NCBI GenBank assembly: GCA_021018995.1
Contig: CM037598.1
Coordinates: forward strand, 63,444,671-63,508,670
DNA length: 64,000 bases
Source of the DNA: Chloranthus sessilifolius
Taxonomy: Eukaryota; Streptophyta; Magnoliopsida; Chloranthales; Chloranthaceae
Direction: 5' to 3'
The stretch's first letter is position 1. Each line of letters begins with the position of its first letter. Below, in pieces: positions 21,333 through 32,435 of this stretch. A program made the translations under genes and the position numbers. The notes under the pieces are model-generated. The model made no database searches. It was given only the letters and a program-made list of their open reading frames with translations, and was not told the DNA's origin.

Positions 21333-21768
21333 TCGATTAATCGAAATTGGGTTTCGATTAATCGAAATTGGCCAAGAAGTTGAAAAGTCAGAGGACCCCG
21401 ATCTCGATTAATCGAATTCAGTTTCGATTAATCGACCTTGGATTTCGATTAATCGAATTGAGAATCGATTAATCGACTGGGAGCCTACAGTGGACTCCAG
21501 TGAAGAAGAGAAATGGGCTTGAAGAAATTGACTAATCGAAATGAAAATTCGATTAATCGATTTGTAAATTCGATTAATCGATTCGGGATCGATTAATCAA
21601 TTTTGGAAACTCGATTACTCGAATTGAGAATCGACTTGATAGAGCAGAGAATTTCGATTAATCGAAGTGGGTTTCGATTAATCGAATGGGAATCTCGATT
21701 AATCGATTTGAGAATCGATTAATCGATATTGACTTTCGATTAATCGATTTTGGAAATCGATTAATCGA
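21333..21768. repeat. TCGATTAATCGA palindrome array in the 5' LTR
   Basis: By eye, 18 sites: 14 exact TCGATTAATCGA and four variants. Starts are near 21333, 21354, 21404, 21424, 21445, 21465, 21528, 21549, 21570, 21589, 21611, 21631, 21654, 21674, 21695, 21715, 21736 and 21757. Within runs the pitch is 19-23 bp, mostly 20-21, and the spacers (8-9 bp) vary. The array lies downstream of the presumed LTR transcription start. Confidence 0.9.
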
Positions 21769-22725
21769 CTGGGCCAGTTTATGTTGACTTCTGAGTTTGA
21801 CTTTGAGATTCTTGGGGGGTCTTGGACCTCCTTTATTGCATCTTTAGTGATGTGTTTCACATGTTATGTGGTACCATATGTGGTACGTGTGAGCTAGTGC
21901 ACAAGGAGCCACGTGAGACCTTGATGCGTTGATCAAACGAAAACTTGAGGTAGGGAACACCTTGAACATGTACTTTATTTTACAAGAGCATGTATGTAGT
22001 GATATAGAATTCAATTCAAATGCTTTTATTGCTTAAGAATTGTGAAGAGTGTGTGTGTGTGACATCCATAAGAGTAATTATAATGAACCATCCCCAGGGG
22101 ATGAGGAAGTAAAGAGATAAGAGCATCAGGTGTGATGCAAGTGAATGGATACATCCCAGGGATGTATCCAAGATTGAATCATGTTTGATAGGGCCTAACT
22201 GATATAAGATAGCACATTTACACGGTGAATAACTATATGTAACACACCGATATTTTTGTTATTTGAGGTTTGATAGGGTACCCCACCGACGTGGCAGGAT
22301 ATCCACGACTGACACGGCAGGATACCCGTGACCGATACGGCGGCGAAACCGTAGGCCAGTGCGGAGGCTTATCCGTACACAATAAGCACACCCCAGGGGT
22401 GTTGATTTGAGATAAGTGAAACCCCGCCACCAATCCCCAGGGGAAAGGGGCTTGGGTACTATTTGTATTCCCAGGGAATACGTTAAAAATGTCTATATAG
22501 ATGACGATGATGGCTATCTCATCGGGGCTCGATGCTATATTGCTCGGGAATTACTTAAGTTGAAAGTTTAAGTTTTGCTTTAGGCCTTTTCAACATCATT
22601 CATGAATAAATAAAGACATGAGTAAACTATCAGTGAAATATAATGCTTTTTAACTGTTTTCATCAGTAACTGCATAGACACATCATGCATGGCATATCAT
22701 GGAATATATGTGAGTAATAATTTAT

Positions 22726-22896
22726 ATGTTCAACTATGTCTTGTTCCCTATTGAGCTAGGATGTAGCTCACCCTATAGATTATACGTCGCAGGTCCACTA
22801 CTAGCAGTTGCCGAGGCTTCAGGAGACGTTGACCCCGGTGAGTCGGACCTTGCGGCCGGAGACGAGTTGGAGCCACCTCCTGAGGACTTCTTCTAG
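22726..22896 (+). CDS. Small acidic ORF within the LTR
   Basis: A 56-codon open frame starting MFNYVLFPIELG and ending GDELEPPPEDFF then TAG. Its second half is strongly acidic. The same frame is open in the 3' LTR (about 35643 onward). In the minus-strand solo LTR the corresponding place reads ETDLGSEDLEDSDY, then ELDLPAEEFFP then stop. In Tekay-1 it reads GVDPDFDPSEDLEE. The preceding GTCGCAG|GT / GTCACAG|GT also looks like a splice acceptor. It may be a leader peptide or the 3' exon of a spliced transcript. Function unknown, and expression not shown. Confidence 0.3.
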   Translation: MFNYVLFPIELGCSSPYRLYVAGPLLAVAEASGDVDPGESDLAAGDELEPPPEDFF

Positions 22897-23253
22897 AGGA
22901 CTCCGTTGTGCCGCTTTGAGGGCTTTTGGATAGAGATTTGCACGGCTTGGTATGTCAAGCCTTGTTTTGGCTAAACAATGTACATGTATAAATTGAGATT
23001 ATTCTTTTGAGGCGAACCATCTGTGATGATTTGCTATCATCGATGGTTCGGATCGGTTCTCCATTCATGTAGAGGCATGAGGGTAGAACTGTCTTTTGAG
23101 AAATGCTTTTATATAGATTTAAATTCCACAGTTTCATTTACTATTTCATTTTTTCTTGATATGCCAATGTACCGTGCTTAGTTAAGGGGCACGGTCAAGA
23201 TGATCGTGCTGATGGCACGGGTTTCGGGGTGCTGAAATCCGGGCTGTCACAGT

Positions 23254-23265
23254 TGTTATCAAAGC
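23254..23265 (+). other. Primer-binding site of Tekay-2
   Basis: TGTTATCAAAGC, two bases after the LTR. It matches the Met-tRNA PBS TGGTATCAGAGC at 10 of 12 positions. Confidence 0.75.
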
Positions 23266-23342
23266 AATTTCTTTTAGTAATTCTGACAATTGTTCTTTTG
23301 GTCAGAACATAGGGGCTTCTGCTAACGAAACTTTAGTTTCAA

Positions 23343-24733
23343 ATGCAGCCGCAAATGTCATCTAGAGGAAGAGGCCGACCAAGGGGAGGCCAACAGAGGA
23401 GTCTACGTAGTGGAGATGATTACATCTCCTACTAATAGAGTGCCTTTAGGAGGTACTGAGGCCCCAGGGGGCAGTAGTAGTAGACAGCATGATGAAGAGG
23501 ATCGAGATCGTCAGGATCAAGATCTAAGAGAACAGGAGAGGGTGAGAGAGAGACGAGAGGATAGAGAAGAGAGACAAAGGATGATGCACACTATGGAGAC
23601 TATGGCAGCTGCCATGGCACAACAAGCCGCATCCTTTGCAGCTCATGCATCAAGAGAACAGCAGCCACCTACACCACCTATAGGACCTGCGCTGCCTGTG
23701 CCCTCATCCTTTACAGAGTTTAGGAGGATGAGACCTCCTTCATTTTCTGGGCAGGCAGACACAATGGCCGCTGAGAACTGGCTTATGGAGATGGAGAAAG
23801 TATTTAGCGTGCTGACATGCACGGAAGATGAGAGTGTGAGATGGGCAGCTTATATGTTGGATGGAGAGGTTGGGCCTTGGTGGAAGTCCGTGATACGGAC
23901 TCGGGCTCAGGAGACCCCAGAGTTGCCTTGAACTTGGGAGGAGTTTGTTGAGGAGTTCAACAAACAATATTTTCTGGAAGTGGTGAGGAACCAGCTTGAG
24001 ATACAATTTTTACAGTTAGTGCAAGGGAGAATGATAGTGAGAGAATATGGGGTAGAGTTTCTACGACTTGCCTGTTTTGCTCCGGATTACGTCGCTACCG
24101 ACGTGATGAAATCCAAGAGGTTTCAGCAAGGTTTGAAGCCTGAGGTTAGGGGAGGCGTAGCTCCATTTCAGTTAAGGACCTATGAAGAGGTCATGAGTAA
24201 GGCGTTGGTTGTAGAAGAAGAGAATACGAATAGATATAGACAGAGGGAGCAGCAGAGAGGAGGAAATGAACAAGGAAGGACGGGGACCTATAAACCTGTG
24301 AACAAAAAGCTGAGGTTCGTGGCCCAAAATCAGAGACCACAGTTTCAAGGAGGTTTTGGAAGGCCGGCGCAACAACAACACCAACAGAGATTTCCACTAC
24401 TTGCGTCGGGGAGACCTTTACGCTATGAGAGCCCTGCCATGTCTACTGGCACTACTATCACACAGGGTTCTCGTACTATTTCTTTCGCACCTCGGGAGAC
24501 TTGTGCAAAGTGTGGCAAGCCTCATAGAATAGTGGATTGTAGAGCGGGAACTAGGGGTTGTTTCTTTTGTGGCAAGGTGGGCCACTTGATCAAGGATTGC
24601 CCCGAGACGGATAAAAGAAAGACTTTGCCAGCTAAAAGACCACGACCCATTCAAGCAAGGAAGCCGATCGTTCAGGGGAGAGCTTATGCAGTCACTGCTC
24701 AAGAAGCAGGGAACGTGCATGACTTCATCCAAG
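23343..24733 (+). pseudogene. gag: Tekay-2 gag
   Basis: The structural polyprotein. The ATG at 23343 opens MQPQMSSRGRGRPRGG, with an AT-hook-like GRGRPRG, but this frame stops near 23435. The rest of gag is one frame over from about 23410, so there is a frameshift in the first 30 codons. A charged, Arg/Glu-rich coiled-coil-like stretch follows (about 23500-23590), then SSFTEFRRMRPPSFSG and the gag core. A single in-frame TGA interrupts at 23929-23931, in a CGA-to-TGA context. The core continues WEEFVEEFNKQYF, then LQLVQGRMIV. Two cysteine motifs follow: CAKCGKPHRIVDC, and a complete CX2CX4HX4C knuckle, CFFCGKVGHLIKDC (about 24560-24600). The end, GRAYAVTAQEA, leads to the protease, separated by the intron-like segment. 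Confidence 0.85.
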
Positions 24734-24900
24734 GTGAGACTCTTTTAAATTAAAGAAAATTTCGTTTCATTAAAATTTTAGATAGAGAAGGTACATGCAT
24801 TAGGAATTGTATAGATTCTTTTTCTCAATACTAAATCTATATATGAATTAAGGGTGTATTTTGATGTGTAAATTATTGTATGTATGTATGTATACTATAG
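24734..24900 (+). other. Intron-like segment between gag and protease
   Basis: 167 bp, AT-rich, with stops in every frame. The donor CAAG|GTGAGA is near consensus and the acceptor is GTATACTATAG|GTAC. The break is in phase 1: the G before the donor plus GT after the acceptor make a glycine codon, and the gag frame then runs straight into G-T-L-T-I and the protease. Tekay-1 has an equivalent segment at the same codon. Confidence 0.65.
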
Positions 24901-27900
24901 GTACTTTAACTATATATGAAAAAGGATGTTTTGTTGGATATGACGCTAGAGTGTTGATAGACCCAGGGTCTACCCACTCATTCGTCACCCCACGTTTCGC
25001 CAAGAAGATGAAGATTGTTCCAGAGGCGTTGGACTTCGTCCTATCTGTGTCTATTCCGACTGGAGAGTTAGTAGACACGGAGTTAGCTTGCAAATCCATC
25101 ATTATAGCAGTTCGAGACCTAGAGGTGCATGAATTGGAAGCAAAGTTGATACTATTAGACATTCAAGGGTTTGATGTGATCCTTGGCATGGACTGGTTGG
25201 CGCAGCACTGTGCAACCGTCGATTGCAAGAACAAGGTAGTCATTTTCAGACCCAACACAAGAAGATCATTTTGGTTTCAAGGAGTGAGGTCGTCATCTAT
25301 GCCACTGATCTCAGTAGTAAGGGCCGAGAAAATGATCAGAAAGGGTTGCAGTGCATACTTGGCTTTCTTAAAGGAGGACAAGGAAGAAAAGAATGTCATT
25401 TCTGAGATAGCAGTTGTGCAAGACTTCGCCGATGTGTTTCCTGAAGAATTGCCTGGATTACCTTCGGAGAGAGAAGTAGAATTTGCCATCGACTTAGCAC
25501 CAGGAACGGAGCCTATTTCGAAAGCGCCATATAGAATGGCTCCTGCTGAGTTAAAGGAGTTGAAGGAACAACTACAAGAGCTTATGGACAAGGGGTTTGT
25601 TAGACCGAGCGTCTCTCCATGGGGAGCACCGGTCTTGTTTGTCAAGAAGAAAGATGGGTCAATGCAGCTATGCATTGACTATCGACAATTGAACAAATTC
25701 ACTGTGAAGAACCGCTACCCTTTGCCTAGAATTGACGATCTATTCGACCAACTGCAAGGAGCAAGGTATTTTTCCAAGAATGACCTGAGATCTGGATATC
25801 ATCAGTTGCAAGTCAAGGCAAAGGACATCCAGAAGACAGCTTTCCGAACACGGTATGGACACTATGAATTCCTTGTGATGCCGTTTGGATTGACAAATGC
25901 TCCAGCGTCATTTATGAATCTGATGAACCGAGTGTTTAAACCACACTTGGACTCCTGCGTCGTAGTGTTTGTTGATGATATATTGATATACTCTAAATCC
26001 AAGATGGAACACGAAGAATACTTGAAGATTGCCCTACAGACTCTACGTGAACACCAATTGTACGCCAAACTCAGTAAATGCGAGTTTTGGTTGGAAGAGG
26101 CTAGCTTTTTGTCACTGTAGATCCAGCAAAGATAGAAGCAGTGGTTAAATGGGAGCAGCCAAAGACAGTGACAGATGTCCGAAGTTTTCTGAGCTTAGCA
26201 GGCTATTATCGACGTTTCGTCGAGGGGTTTTCAAAGATATCGGGACCTCTCACAAAGCTGACACGAAAAGATTCAAGATTTGAGTGGAGTGAGGCATGCG
26301 AGAAGAGTTTTCAAGAACTCAAAACGAGACTCACTTCGGCTCCAGTGCTAGCGATTCCTTCAGGCAGTGGAGGATACGCCGTGTACAGCGACGCGTCATA
26401 CAATGGCCTTGGTTGTGTACTCAACCAACACAAGAAGGTGATAGCTTATGGATCAAGACAGCTGAAAGAACACGAGAAAAATTATCCGACTCATGACTTG
26501 GAACTAGCAGCAGTCATTTTTACACTGAAGATTTGGAGACATTACTTGTATGGTGAGACTTTTGAGATTTTCACCGATCATAAGAGCCTCCGATACCTGT
26601 TTACACAGAAAGAGCTCAACATGAGACATCGCAGATGGATGGAATTCCTCAAGGATTACGATTGCTCCATACAATACCATCCAGGCAAGGCGAATGTAGT
26701 AGCCGATGCATTGAGTCGGAAGGGTTCAACTCAGTTAGCTTGTTTAGTTTTGGGTATGCACCGATGGAAATTATTGGAAGACATGGCACTCTACGATGCG
26801 AACATTGAGTCAAAAGCTACCGGATCTTTTTTCGCTAACATATCGGTAAAGCCAGTGATATTTGAGCATATCCACGATCTACAGATGAAAGATCCGGCAT
26901 TAACAAAGATTCATCAAGACATGAGTGAAGGCATCAGGTCGGACTTCTCCGTTAAAGAAGATGGTTCTTTATTGTTTAAGGGCCGTCTATGCATTCTGAA
27001 CAATGCCGATCTAAGATGAACAATTCTTGATGAAGCCCATAAGTCAAATTTTGCTATCCTCCCTGATAGCACCAAAATGTACCAAGACTTGAAAAAGAAC
27101 TACTGGTGGAGAGGACTGAAGCAAGACGTGGCCGAATACGTGTCACGGTGTTTGACTTGTCAGCAAGTGAAGATTGATCATAGACATCCTGCTGGACTAT
27201 TACAGCCTTTACCAATCCCAGAATGGAAATGGGAATCGATCTCGATGGATTTCATTATTGGATTGCCCCGTACTGCCAAGAGAGACAATGCCATTTGGGT
27301 CGTCGTAGACCGATTGACCAAATCAGCGCACTTTTTGCCATACAATACTATGTATACGGCAGGAAGACTGGTAGACTTATACATGAAGGAGATCGTAAGG
27401 TTACATGGGATTCCAAGCAGCATAGTTTCAGATCGTGATCCACTATATACGTCCAAGTTTTGGAAGAAATTTCAAGAAGGTATGGGAACACGACTAGACT
27501 TTAGTTCAGCTTTCCATCCTCAAGCTGATGGGCAGACAGAGCGAGTGAACCAAGTGATAGAAGACATGCTCAGAGCGTGCATGCTAGATATGCAAGGATA
27601 CTGGGATGAGTATCTACTGTTGCTCGAATTCACATACAACAACAGTTTCCAAACGAGCATTGGCATGGCACCGTATGAAGCTCTGTATGGACGATGATGC
27701 AAATCACCCCTCAATTGGGAGGAAACAGGTGAGAAATTTGTTTTAGGGCCAAAACTACTTGAAGACAACACCACCGTCGTTCGAATAATCAGAGAAAGGC
27801 TGAAGTCAGCACAGAGTAGACAGAAAAGTTACGCCGACATGAAGCGGACTAGCGTCGACTATAAAGTGGGTGAGCACGTGTTTGTGAAAGTGTTACCTAT

Positions 27901-28291
27901 GAAAGGCGTAATGAGATTTTGCAAGAGAGGGAAGTTAAGCCCACGTTATGTTGGACCATTTGAAATTTTGGGACGCGTAGGTGAAGTTTCATATCGCATT
28001 GGCTTACCACCGCTGTTTGATCGGGTACATAACGTTTTCCACATATCAATGCTCAGAAAGTATGTGAACGATCCATCTCATGTGTTAGGGAATCAACCTA
28101 TAGAGATGTGTGCGGACATGAGCATGATAGAGGAACCAGTGGAAATCTTGGATCTAAAGGAACAAGTACTGCGCACTAAAGTGATTCCCTTAGTGCTTGT
28201 TCGGTGGAACAATCATCCAAAGGAAGAGGCTACTTGGGAACGAGAGGGCGATGTGAAAAAACAATATCCAGCCTTGTTTCCAACGACGTGA
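24901..28291 (+). pseudogene. pol: Tekay-2 pol: protease, RT, RNase H, integrase, chromodomain
   Basis: Protease motif [11 protein letters not shown] near 24955. Reverse transcriptase from about 25500: [21 protein letters not shown] and the catalytic FVDDILIYS near 25970. Near 26110, after LEEASFL, a deletion of roughly ten codons expected from the family shifts the frame. RNase H follows, with [20 protein letters not shown] and ADALSRK. Integrase has AHKSNFAILP (the second His of the HHCC finger is replaced by Leu), CLTCQQ, and catalytic residues in SMDFIIGLP, SDRDPLY and TERVNQVIEDM. TGA codons break it at 27017-27019 and 27695-27697, both in CGA-like contexts. The C-terminal chromodomain reads EEPVEILDLKEQ, then VRWNNHPKEEATWE, and stops at 28291. 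This order is the chromovirus type. The copy is inactive. Confidence 0.9.
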
Positions 28292-28506
28292 GAATCCAAT
28301 GTAAACCACAAGCATGTTTGTGGAATCTCCACAATACTTGTAATTCAATGGAAGTTTTGATCAAAGTATGATTAAAGGAACAAATTTTTGTATGCACATG
28401 ACCATGAGGATGTGTTTTTATGGAACTATGAGCCACTTGATGTCATAAACTACCAAAAGAAATCAAAGATCCAAAGAACTTAAAAATCTGCAGAAATTGG
28501 GCAAAA

Positions 28507-29284
28507 CTGATTAATCGAATTTCAAATCGATTAATCGATTTGGAATTTCGATTAATCGATTTTGTTCGATTAGTCGACTGACAGATGCCAGTGACTAGAA
28601 ATTTGGAAAAGAGTTAGGACAGACACAGAATGCAATTTCGATTGATCGATTTATAATTTCGATTAATCGATTTGGGATCGATTGATCGATTTTGGGAATT
28701 CGATTAATCGAATTGGGAATTCGATTAATCGAACTGCATGTTCGATTAATCGAACAAACTAGGAATGTTAGAAGAAATTAGGAATGAATTAATGAAATTT
28801 CGATTAATCGAGGAGGTTTCTATTAATCGATTTGAGATTCGATTAATCGAACTTCCAGTTCGATTAATCGATTTACTGAAGGGACTCGGGAAAATTTGAA
28901 GTCAGAGAAACGATTTCGATTAATCGAAGTAGAATTCGATTAATCGATTTGAAATTTCGATTAATCGAACCATAGTTCGACTAATTGAATAACTTAAGGA
29001 ATCCTAAAATTTTTGGAAGTTACTGCACGATTTTGATTAATCGTAGTGAATTTCGATTAATCGATTTTGAAATTTTGATTAATCGAAATAGATTTCGATT
29101 AATCGACTGGCTCGCGCCAGTGAGCTCTAAAACTTAAATTTTTAAACGGATACGATTTCGATTAATCGAAATGTTTTCGATTAATCGAATTTGACTTTCG
29201 ATTGATCGATTTGGGAAATCAATTTTGTGCGGCTTAACCTAGTTTTGAATCTCGATTAATCGATTCTGAATTTCGATTAATCGA
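28507..29284. repeat. Internal TCGATTAATCGA array upstream of the extra ORF
   Basis: About 27 sites by eye, 18 exact. They fall in blocks of two to six at a 18-22 bp pitch (for example 28638, 28659, 28678, 28700, 28721, 28742), separated by 50-60 bp. It is the same word as in the LTR array, but with different spacers. The last site ends ten bases before a TATA box at 29294. The array begins about 215 bp after the pol stop. Confidence 0.9.
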
Positions 29285-29293
29285 GCCGAGGCC

Positions 29294-29304
29294 TATATAT
29301 AAAA
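29294..29304 (+). promoter_or_regulatory. Internal TATA box for the extra ORF
   Basis: TATATATAAAA, preceded by GC-rich CGAGCCGAGGCC and followed by a leader with CTTCTTCTTCTTCT before the ORF at about 29520. With the array just upstream, this looks like a separate promoter. Confidence 0.5.
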
Positions 29305-29519
29305 ATTTGGGGATTTCATTCCCCATTCGAAATCATTTCTGCTTGGATATTTGGGCGCTTCATCTTCTTCTTCTTCTCCGACCATCCAGCGCCCTAGGGT
29401 TTACACTTCCGACAGTTTTCGGCTCGGATTCAAATCGTAACGCCTCCAAAACCCACGGTAAACCCTAAAATCGTGATCTTCTTTCAAATTTGAGTTAGTT
29501 AAAGCCCTAGATTCTTGCT

Positions 29520-31128
29520 ATTTCACCGACCAAGCCACCCAAATCCCGGTTGTCTTCGAAGAAGGCAACCTCTAAGCTACCGGTTCAGCATAAGAACGCC
29601 GCACCACCACCACCTACCCCTTCGCCAGTGAGGACTCCATCACCATCGGCATCGGAGACCACCTCCGGTTCGACGAGCGCATATTCGCGCGAGTCTTCCC
29701 GCGAGTCCACCCCCATGCCCCCACCACCCACTAACGTGGTGCAACCAAATAAATGGTGGGCCGCAAAGACCTTTGAGGTCGAGTACCTCATCGACCCTAC
29801 CCTCTTCACAAATCCCGATGTACCGGGCTAGACCCAATGGGCTCATAATTACATTAACAATGCCGGTCTCGGCAACCTTCTCAAACCTATCCGGGGTTCC
29901 TACTACCTTAGATTGGTGAGATTATTTTACCAAGGGCTTGTGGATGGCCCGACCGACGATGTGATCAAGACCACCATCGAGGGTCGAGAGTACACGATCA
30001 CTCGTCGTCACATACACGAGGTGCTTGAATGCTACCTCGACTTTACCCCTGAGACCACCCTATTTCCACCCTTTGAGGAGGAACCTCGATTCGAGGAGGT
30101 CATGACCCGCATGACCAATGGTAAGAAGGGGTCGGGATCCTCCATCAAGAGGGTTGACCTTCCCCACTACATGTGGATGCTTGATTCTATAATCAAGTGT
30201 AATCTATACCCGATGCGCCATGACACGGAGCGCGTGGAAAAAGTGCAACAGGCACTTTACACGGCCTTCTGTGGCCGGTGGTTTGATGCCACCATGCTCG
30301 TCCTCGAGGGGATGAGGTACATAAAGGGCAAACTGATGAAGGGCAACCTCCGACCCAAGGAGAAGATGCCCTAATCTCGCCTCATCTCGAGCATGTTGGA
30401 GTGCTACTCCAACGATCCCTCCTACACCATCTCACCTCACGAGGTGAGGGCTACGAATTGCGTGAAGATGTTTTCCATGTCTTCATGGACCCGTAGTTAC
30501 AATCTGCTCAAGCGGACCCTACCGGCTCTGGGTCCCGCTCCAGCAGCAGCAGTCGCACCCCGCACCCCCACCACCCCCACCACCACAGCAGGACCCACCC
30601 GTGGGTGGGGCACACCCAGCCGAGCCTTCGGTAGAGAGGGCCACCTCTCATACCACAGCGTCATCGACACCGCCCGCTCACTCCGCGCCCGCTACACCCA
30701 CCTCATCATACCGCCGGCGCGCCACCCCATCCGGTCCTACCATTGAGGACGTGTTGGCTCGCATGGAGGCCAACAACGAGCGGATGAACCGGAGGATGGA
30801 CTTCTTGATGTTTCACACCCTCCGCTACATCTACCCGACGGACTACCACCGCTACCTCGCTCAGGAGGAGTGGACTGCCGGACGGACCGCCTTCCATCGA
30901 GGTCCCGTTTTCCATCACACCACTGCCACTACCGACGCGGCTCCTTCCACATCTACTTCTGCTCCACCGACAGAGACGCCGCAGCCACAACCACCGCTAC
31001 CTCCACCTACTCGCCAAGACTGCGCCACCACCGCCACACACTCACCCGGCCAGACCAAATTTCATAGCACGTCGGCTCAGGATGGAGCTGCTCCAAAGAC
31101 TTGGACCACTGACGAGGGGACTGCATGA
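29520..31128 (+). pseudogene. Extra ORF: putative plant transposon protein domain
   Basis: Sense orientation, downstream of pol. The likely start reads ATT TCA CCG ACC (a lost ATG?), giving SPTKPPKSRLSSKKA and a Pro/Ser/Thr-rich N-terminus. A globular region follows: FEVEYLIDPTLF, GSYYLRLVRLFYQGLVDG, EGREYTITRRHIHEVLECY, HYMWMLDSIIKCNLYP, FCGRWFDATMLVLEGM. This has the layout of the 'putative plant transposon protein' domain found in accessory ORFs of plant retroelements. The C-terminus is Pro/Gln-rich with a short coiled-coil-like ARMEANNERMNRRMDFLM, ending at TGA 31128. Lesions: TAG at 29829, TAA at 30372, and a one-base frameshift near 30540. Codons are strikingly C/G-ending compared with gag-pol. 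Function unknown. Confidence 0.6.
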
Positions 31129-31387
31129 GCCTCGTGCTCTCATTTTTGAGTTCTATTGTATGCATGTATATAGTGTACGCTAACTTATTTGGCCCGTTGT
31201 AAAAATTTTCAGAAATTAATAGAAATCACAAATTTTGGTGTAAATTTTTCATTATCGCAACCTTTATATTCTATGCTTGTTTTCTTTTTTCTTTCTCTTA
31301 TTGTCGTAGTACATTTGAGTCTACTGGGCCACCTCACCTGCGAGTGTGGGGGGGGGGCCCAGATCTATGCACCTTTGGGTTATTTTC
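31129..31387. other. 3' non-coding stretch of Tekay-2
   Basis: T-rich sequence after the extra ORF, with a G9 run near 31350. It continues across the solo LTR at the duplicated TTTTC. No gene seen. Confidence 0.6.
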
Positions 31388-32351
31388 TGTGACGACCCAA
31401 CTTTTCCAATCCCTAAGGTATAGGAAAGGCCGGTTCATCAACTTATTGATTTCTCAATAAGCCGTAACAAACAGAAGCCGGCAACATAAACAAAGGTCTA
31501 AAGAACAGAGGCATCATATCATAATTCAAAAAGAACCAAAAGACTACAGATAGCAAAAGAATATATCACTGTGAGGAACCAAAAGGAACCACCGGTGATG
31601 GCCAATCCAATCACCTAAAATAGAGGTTCACAATAATGGTTCCTCGAGTGATATCAAAAAGAACAAAATAAGGCCTAGGGCCCAATATTCAAAACAATAT
31701 TCAGACAAAATACCAAAATACTGGATCTAAAGGTCAAGGGAAGAACTCCTCAGCAGGCAAGTCTAGTTCCTCCTCAGGAATATAATCAGAATCTTCCAAA
31801 TCCTCAGATCCCAAATCAGTCTCAGCACCTGTGACGTATAGTCGAGGGTGAGCTAACAGCCAAGCTCAATAAGGGAAGACAGATCTATTTGCATTTCTTA
31901 TAAGTAAAAGTTTTCAAAAGACGGAATCGGATAAAATATGGTTTTTCAATGATGCTTTTCAAATTAAATCTCCAGTTCTAATCCTGAGTCAAAAACTGAT
32001 CATAAAATCTAAAGTATTCAAAATATTCTGATTTAGCATGCTTCTTGTCTTAAATTTATAACTTAATTTTATCTCCCAAATTTCCTATAGCATGAGAGCA
32101 GACTACGTGACCGATGGGAAGACCCTACTGACCATCGTCGTTCATGAACCCATTTCGAAAATGCAACAAGCCCCTACGCTATGAGGGAAACTTGCGCCAA
32201 ATTTTTACCGTCAACACGGTTGGTGGAATCTAGGGCATCGTACTTATGAACCCAAAATCAAATGCAAATGCTAATACATATCAAAGCTTATTATTCATAA
32301 CATATACTGATTTTTCAAGGTTCTGATTCGAAGTTCTGATTCAAAAGTTAC

Positions 32352-32435
32352 TGAGGTTCTGATTCAAATTTAGCTGAGGTTCTGATTCAAATTTAGCTGA
32401 GGTTCTGATTCAAATTTAGCTGAGGTTCTGATTTC
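32352..32435. repeat. 23-bp tandem repeat in the solo LTR
   Basis: GAGGTTCTGATTCAAATTT-type units, about 3.5 copies at a 23-bp period, nearly identical. Confidence 0.85.

Larger units (their letters stand above)
20744..23251 (+). repeat. 5' LTR of Tekay-2
   Basis: A 2508-bp LTR, TGTAATATCCCG to GGCTGTCACA. A TATA-like GATAAAAG lies about 210 bp in (near 20955), followed by a GA-rich leader. A palindrome array follows at 21333-21768, then a GC-richer block with CCCCAGGG words, then a small acidic ORF (22726-22896). It differs from the 3' LTR mainly by C/T and G/A changes at CpG, and carries a 14-bp near-duplication near 21208 that the 3' LTR lacks. Confidence 0.9.

Noticed and set aside
21333-21768. 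CRISPR-like array of repeats and spacers
   Set aside because: Repeats are 12 bp with 8-9 bp spacers, inside plant retrotransposon LTRs and present in both LTRs. No cas genes, no bacterial context.
22752-22770. tRNA-like GTAGCTCACCC in the LTR
   Set aside because: It resembles a tRNA D-arm word only. No acceptor stem, anticodon arm or T-arm can be drawn around it.
23740-24006. Minus-strand open frames across gag-pol
   Set aside because: Antisense shadows of the real plus-strand gag and pol reading.
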